Assembly (NCBI GenBank): GCA_038248745.1
Contig: JBBRXC010000061.1
Coordinates: forward strand, 1-9,326
Reading direction: 5' to 3'
DNA length: 9,326 nt
Origin: JAENWH01 sp038248745
Lineage (GTDB): Bacteria > Bacillota > Clostridia > Peptostreptococcales > Anaerovoracaceae
Shown here: positions 5,684-9,326 of the stretch, one piece after another
How the letters are laid out: every line of letters begins with the position of its first letter
Position numbering within the stretch: position 1 is the stretch's first letter
Notes under the pieces: model-generated
What the model was told of the DNA's origin: nothing
The model's input: only the letters and a program-made list of their open reading frames with translations
Databases searched by the model: none
Translations under genes and position numbers: made by a program

Positions 5684-7753
5684 TTATTCTTTATACCCAC
5701 ATTCACTGTTCGAACACGCAAAACTTGTACTTTTTGTCTTTTTTTCTACAATAACTGAATTGCAATTTGGGCATTTTCTATCGGTTGGTTTAGTCCAAAA
5801 TACCTGATCGCAATCAGGGTAGCCGCTACATCCATAAAAAACTCTTCCAGACTTTCCTCTTCTGACAATAATGTCTTTACCGCATTTTGGACATTTTGCA
5901 TCAATTTTATTAACAATTTGTTTCGTATTCTTACATTCCGGATAACCTGTACAAGCTATAAAGTCTCCAAACCTTCCCTGCTTTTTCGCCATAGGCTTCC
6001 CACATTTTTCGCACATCTCACCAGTTAATTCGTCTTCAATAACCAATTTCTCTATTTCTGCATCCGCTATAGTAAGTTCTTCTTTTAATATAACATAAAA
6101 ATCGCTGACAATTTCTTTCCAGTCAACATTTTCTATTTCAATATCATCCAGTCGATCTTCAAGATTTGCTGTAAAATCTGCATCAACAATCTCTTTGAAA
6201 TATTTTTCGAGTAATTCTGTTACAACAAAGCCTAAATCCGTCGGCACTAGAGATTTTTTCTCTCTAACGATATACCTTCTCTCCAGAAGGGTTCCAATAA
6301 TAGGGGCGTAAGTACTTGGCCTGCCAATATCCTTTTCTTCCAGATCTTTTACAAGACTGGCTTCTGTGAATCTTGCCGGAGGCTGCGTAAAGTTCTGTTC
6401 ACTTAAAAGATCCACTAAATTCAGCACATTACCTTCTTCAAGCTGTGGCAGCATCTTTTCTTCACTTTCATCTGTACTATCCACATACAGTCTTAAGTAT
6501 CCATCAAATTTAATTTTTGATCCTGTTGCTCTAAAACTATAGTCACCATTTTTAATTTCTGCAGAAACGCTGTCGTAAACTGCCGGAGTCATTTGACTTG
6601 CCATGAATCTGGACCAAATTAACTTATATAAATTATACTGATCTTTTGTCAACGAAGCCTTTATTTCATCAGGACTTAATTCAATATAACTTGGTCTGAT
6701 CGCCTCATGTGCATCCTGCACGTCCTTTTTTTTATTTGTATATATATTCTTTCCAAGATATTCTTTCCCTAGTTTTTCTGTAATATAAGCAGCAGCAGAA
6801 CTGATTGCTTCTTCAGAAATCCTTACGGAGTCAGTTCTAATGTAAGTGACCAGACCAACAGTCCCACTTCCTTTTACATCTACACCTTCATAAAGTTGTT
6901 GTGCAATCTGCATTGTTTTTTTCGTTTGAAATCCCAATTTGTTTGATGCATCTTGCTGAAGACTACTTGTCGTGAATGGTGGGTACGCTTTTCTGGTTCT
7001 TTCTTTTTTTTCAACCTTATTTACTTTGTAAGGCTTGTCTTTTAATTCAGTCAATATTTTATCAGCTGACATCTTATCGTCAACAGAAATTTTCTTTCCT
7101 TTATAGTCTGATAATTTTGCAGAAAAACTTTTTGTATTACCCTTTTCTAGCCCCTGCAAAACCGCACTGATATTCCAAAATTCTTTAGGAATAAAAGCCT
7201 TAATCAGTTTTTCTCTGTCACATATTATTTTCAATGCAGCAGACTGGACCCTTCCTGCACTCAATCCTCTTCGAACCTTACGCCAAAGAAGTGGGCTTAT
7301 CTGATATCCAACCAGGCGATCTAACACTCGCCTCGCCTGCTGGGCATCCACCAATTTCAGATCAATTTGTCTTGCGTTTTTAACCGCCTTTTGAATCGCC
7401 GTTTTCGTTATTTCATTAAAAACAATTCTACAGGCCTTTTTTTCATCTATACCCAATAAAAAAGCGATATGCCATGAAATAGCTTCCCCTTCTCTATCAT
7501 TATCTGTTGCCAGATATATTTTAGAGGCATTTTTCGCCTCCGCTCTCATTGCTTTTATAATATCTCCTTTACCTCTGATTGAGATATATTGGGGTTCAAA
7601 ATTATCTTCAATATTTATTCCCAGTTTGCTTTTCGGCAGATCTCGAAGATGTCCAACAGAAGCGATTACTTTGTAATTGCTTCCTAAAAATTTACCGATT
7701 GTTTTTGCCTTTGAGGGTGATTCAACTATCACCAAAGCCTTGGAGTTGGCCAT
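5684..7753 (-). CDS. topA: DNA topoisomerase I (type IA)
   Basis: TopA relaxes negatively supercoiled DNA through a single-strand break and a 5'-phosphotyrosine link. The 689 residues are typical of Bacillota. The N-terminal TOPRIM domain shows LVIVESPSKAKTI (7-19) and the metal-binding ATDNDREGE (82-90, acidic residues D84, D86 and E88). The catalytic tyrosine is Tyr304 in LVTYIRTDS, and GRPSTYAPII (477-486) marks the later core. Three C4 zinc ribbons end the protein: C581/C584/C601/C607, C621/C624/C642/C648 and C661/C664/C680/C685. All four cysteines are present in each. The ATG has AGGAGG (7762-7767) eight bases upstream. The 83-base gap after dprA is very AT-rich. It holds several TATA-like hexamers but no clean -35/-10 pair, so a separate promoter is possible but not shown. 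Confidence 0.99.
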   Translation of the reverse strand: MANSKALVIVESPSKAKTIGKFLGSNYKVIASVGHLRDLPKSKLGINIEDNFEPQYISIRGKGDIIKAMRAEAKNASKIYLATDNDREGEAISWHIAFLLGIDEKKACRIVFNEITKTAIQKAVKNARQIDLKLVDAQQARRVLDRLVGYQISPLLWRKVRRGLSAGRVQSAALKIICDREKLIKAFIPKEFWNISAVLQGLEKGNTKSFSAKLSDYKGKKISVDDKMSADKILTELKDKPYKVNKVEKKERTRKAYPPFTTSSLQQDASNKLGFQTKKTMQIAQQLYEGVDVKGSGTVGLVTYIRTDSVRISEEAISSAAAYITEKLGKEYLGKNIYTNKKKDVQDAHEAIRPSYIELSPDEIKASLTKDQYNLYKLIWSRFMASQMTPAVYDSVSAEIKNGDYSFRATGSKIKFDGYLRLYVDSTDESEEKMLPQLEEGNVLNLVDLLSEQNFTQPPARFTEASLVKDLEEKDIGRPSTYAPIIGTLLERRYIVREKKSLVPTDLGFVVTELLEKYFKEIVDADFTANLEDRLDDIEIENVDWKEIVSDFYVILKEELTIADAEIEKLVIEDELTGEMCEKCGKPMAKKQGRFGDFIACTGYPECKNTKQIVNKIDAKCPKCGKDIIVRRGKSGRVFYGCSGYPDCDQVFWTKPTDRKCPNCNSVIVEKKTKSTSFACSNSECGYKE

Positions 7754-7836
7754 TAAATAATCCTCCTATGGATATCTATATTTCTCTTATATAATATAAT
7801 TTGTATCACTAATGAAAGATTATATTTGTAAAACCT

Positions 7837-8712
7837 TTATTTTGCAACAAAAATTTTTCCCATACAGGAATAAATAAGTCCTTTCATTTCCAAAACAGTG
7901 ATCATGGCATTGACTTCGCCAGCGCCTTTTCCTGTTGTTTTACAAATAGAGTCAACGGTTGTTTCACTTCCTGCTTCTATTACTTCATAAATAATAATTT
8001 CATCTTTTCCAAGGGTTGCTTTCAATTGAAGGCTTTCTTTTCTCTGCAACCCCAGTTCCTCAATAATATCATCTATTACTGTTATGGGAACTGCACCATC
8101 CTTTATCAACTTATTCGTTCCAATACTGTAAATATTATTAATATTACCAGGAACTGCGTATAGATTCCGCCCCTGCTCTGCTGCATATTCTGCCGTAATG
8201 AGAGAACCGCTTGACATGCCAGCCTCTACAATTACCGTACCAACCGAAAGTCCACTTATAATTCTGTTCCTGATAGGGAAACTGTAATTTGTAGGCTGAA
8301 ATCCAGGTGGGAATTCAGACAAGATCAAACCATTCTCCAGAATTTCCACCATAAGATCTTTATTTGATTTTGGATAACATACATCCACGCCGCATCCAAA
8401 AACAGCGATAGTTTTCCCTTTATTTTCCAGTGATCCTTTATGTGCATAAGAGTCAATCCCTGAAGCCATACCACTTACAGTCACTATTTCATATTCAGCC
8501 AGTTTTCTCCCAAGCATTTGAGCAGCCCATTTCCCATAACCGGTTGCATGTCTAGAGCCTACCACAGATATACAACTATTACTAGCTATCTTAATATCTC
8601 CTATGTAATACAGGACGGATGGAGGGTCTTTAATATATCTTAACATCCGTGGGTAATCTTCCTCCAAAGGCGTAATTGTATTTATGGAGTATCTATTCAT
8701 TAAATCTGGCAT
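7837..8712 (-). CDS. dprA: DNA-processing protein DprA (Smf), lacking the N-terminal SAM-like domain
   Basis: DprA binds incoming single-stranded DNA and loads RecA during natural transformation; it is also widespread in bacteria not known to be competent. The Rossmann-like DNA-binding domain is complete, with VGSR (51-54), SGMASGIDSYAH (80-91), GCGVD (106-110), FPIRNRIISGLS (145-156), EAGMSSGSL (163-171) and AVPGN (186-190). A C-terminal winged helix of the DprA type covers about 226-291. The family landmark DPPSVLYYIGD (29-39) usually follows an N-terminal SAM or helix-hairpin-helix-like region of about 70-100 residues, which is missing here. The gene begins two bases after the comM stop, with only a weak CAGGG at about eight bases, so it is probably coupled to comM. 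A second ATG at 8698-8700 is possible. Confidence 0.97.
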   Translation of the reverse strand: MPDLMNRYSINTITPLEEDYPRMLRYIKDPPSVLYYIGDIKIASNSCISVVGSRHATGYGKWAAQMLGRKLAEYEIVTVSGMASGIDSYAHKGSLENKGKTIAVFGCGVDVCYPKSNKDLMVEILENGLILSEFPPGFQPTNYSFPIRNRIISGLSVGTVIVEAGMSSGSLITAEYAAEQGRNLYAVPGNINNIYSIGTNKLIKDGAVPITVIDDIIEELGLQRKESLQLKATLGKDEIIIYEVIEAGSETTVDSICKTTGKGAGEVNAMITVLEMKGLIYSCMGKIFVAK

Positions 8713-8714
8713 GA

Positions 8715-9326
8715 TTAAAACCCTGACCTTTCTTTATCTATTTTCCTATACTGCAAAGCTTCGCCAATATGATTCAGTTGGATGTTTTCTTTCCCCTCCA
8801 AGTCTGCTATTGTTCTGGCTACCTTTATAATTTTGTAATAAGATCTCATGGTAAGTCCCATTTTTTCGAAGGCTTCTGTCAACAGTCTTTTCGTTTCTTT
8901 GTCTAAATAACAATATTTATCCAAATTTTGTCCTTTAAGCTGAGAATTATATGACAGGTCCATATGGCGATACCTTTCCTTTTGAATGTTTCTTGCTTTT
9001 GCAACATCCCGCGCCATTTCGCAGGAGCTTATTCCCTTAGCCCGTTCTATTGTTATTTCTTTATAATCAAGAGCCATTAATTCAACATTTAAATCGATTC
9101 TATCTAAAATTGGTCCCGACAATTTTGATTGATAACTTCTTATCTGCGAACTGCTACAGTTGCATTCATGCTTTGAATCACCCAAATATCCACACCTGCA
9201 AGGATTACATGCCGCTACCAAAATAAATTCCGCTGGGAATGCCACCATGCCGCTCACTCTGTTTAGTCTGATTTCTCCTTCTTCAAGAGGCTGTCTAAGC
9301 ATTTCAATTGCCTGTTGACTAAATTC
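8715..9326 (-). CDS. comM: ComM/YifB family AAA+ ATPase, 3' part (5' end outside window)
   Basis: This is the C-terminal 203 residues of a Mg-chelatase-like AAA+ protein of the ComM/YifB family, which is about 500 residues when complete. In gamma-proteobacteria ComM is a hexameric helicase that extends recombination during transformation. The reading frame is open to the right edge: the codons before the first visible ATG (9300-9302) encode EFSQQAIE, which fits the conserved family text, so that ATG is internal. Visible family marks are RQPLEEGEI, the cysteine-rich NPCRCGYLGD with a following CNC, SGPILDRIDL with the arginine finger, and the C-terminal MRSYYKIIKVARTIADLEG sensor 2 region. Walker A and B lie outside the window. 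It precedes dprA by two bases, a common pairing. Confidence 0.95.
   Translation of the reverse strand, partial: EFSQQAIEMLRQPLEEGEIRLNRVSGMVAFPAEFILVAACNPCRCGYLGDSKHECNCSSSQIRSYQSKLSGPILDRIDLNVELMALDYKEITIERAKGISSCEMARDVAKARNIQKERYRHMDLSYNSQLKGQNLDKYCYLDKETKRLLTEAFEKMGLTMRSYYKIIKVARTIADLEGKENIQLNHIGEALQYRKIDKERSGF

Noticed and set aside
5684..7753. Asn85 in the TOPRIM motif of TopA as an active-site change
   Set aside because: That position varies in the family (for example Pro or Leu); the metal-binding D84, D86 and E88 and the catalytic Tyr304 are all present.
9160..9226. Cysteine cluster in ComM as a novel metal site
   Set aside because: The NPCxCGY...CxC arrangement is usual for the ComM/YifB family.

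Overview
The window looks like ordinary chromosome from a low-GC Bacillota (Firmicutes), most likely the clostridial branch. The evidence is AT-rich intergenic DNA, AGGAGG-type ribosome binding sites, sigma-A-type promoters, CCA-encoding tRNA genes, and the genes codY and clpQY-type hslVU. Every supported gene lies on the minus strand, so transcription runs from the right edge (9326) to the left edge (1). I see no mobile element, CRISPR array, phage gene or recognisable new system.

Read in the direction of transcription: (1) 9326-7837 holds the 3' part of comM (YifB family) and then dprA two bases later, a pair of DNA-uptake and recombination genes. (2) 7753-5684 is topA, topoisomerase I. (3) 5611-3636 is hslV-hslU, the HslVU (ClpQY) protease and its unfoldase, eight to fourteen bases apart depending on the hslU start. 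A weak hairpin plus U-tract follows hslU. (4) 3571-2630 is codY with its own near-consensus promoter, a possible CodY-box upstream and a clear Rho-independent terminator downstream, so it reads as its own unit. (5) 2597-713 is hflX-yigZ, overlapping by 14 bases; HflX acts on the ribosome. (6) 716-13 is a cluster of six tRNAs: Asn, then Val, Asp, Thr, Tyr and Gly. Two promoters are visible, one in front of tRNA-Asn that overlaps the yigZ stop codon and one in front of tRNA-Val.

The order dprA-topA-hslV-hslU-codY matches the well-known Bacillus subtilis order dprA-topA-trmFO-xerC(codV)-clpQ-clpY-codY, but trmFO and xerC are absent here and topA is only 72 bases from hslV. The points most worth a second look are a CodY with a normal DNA-binding domain but an unusual effector region, a DprA without the usual N-terminal SAM-like domain, a HslV that can only use threonine as nucleophile, and the small-scale regulatory layout around codY and the tRNA genes.
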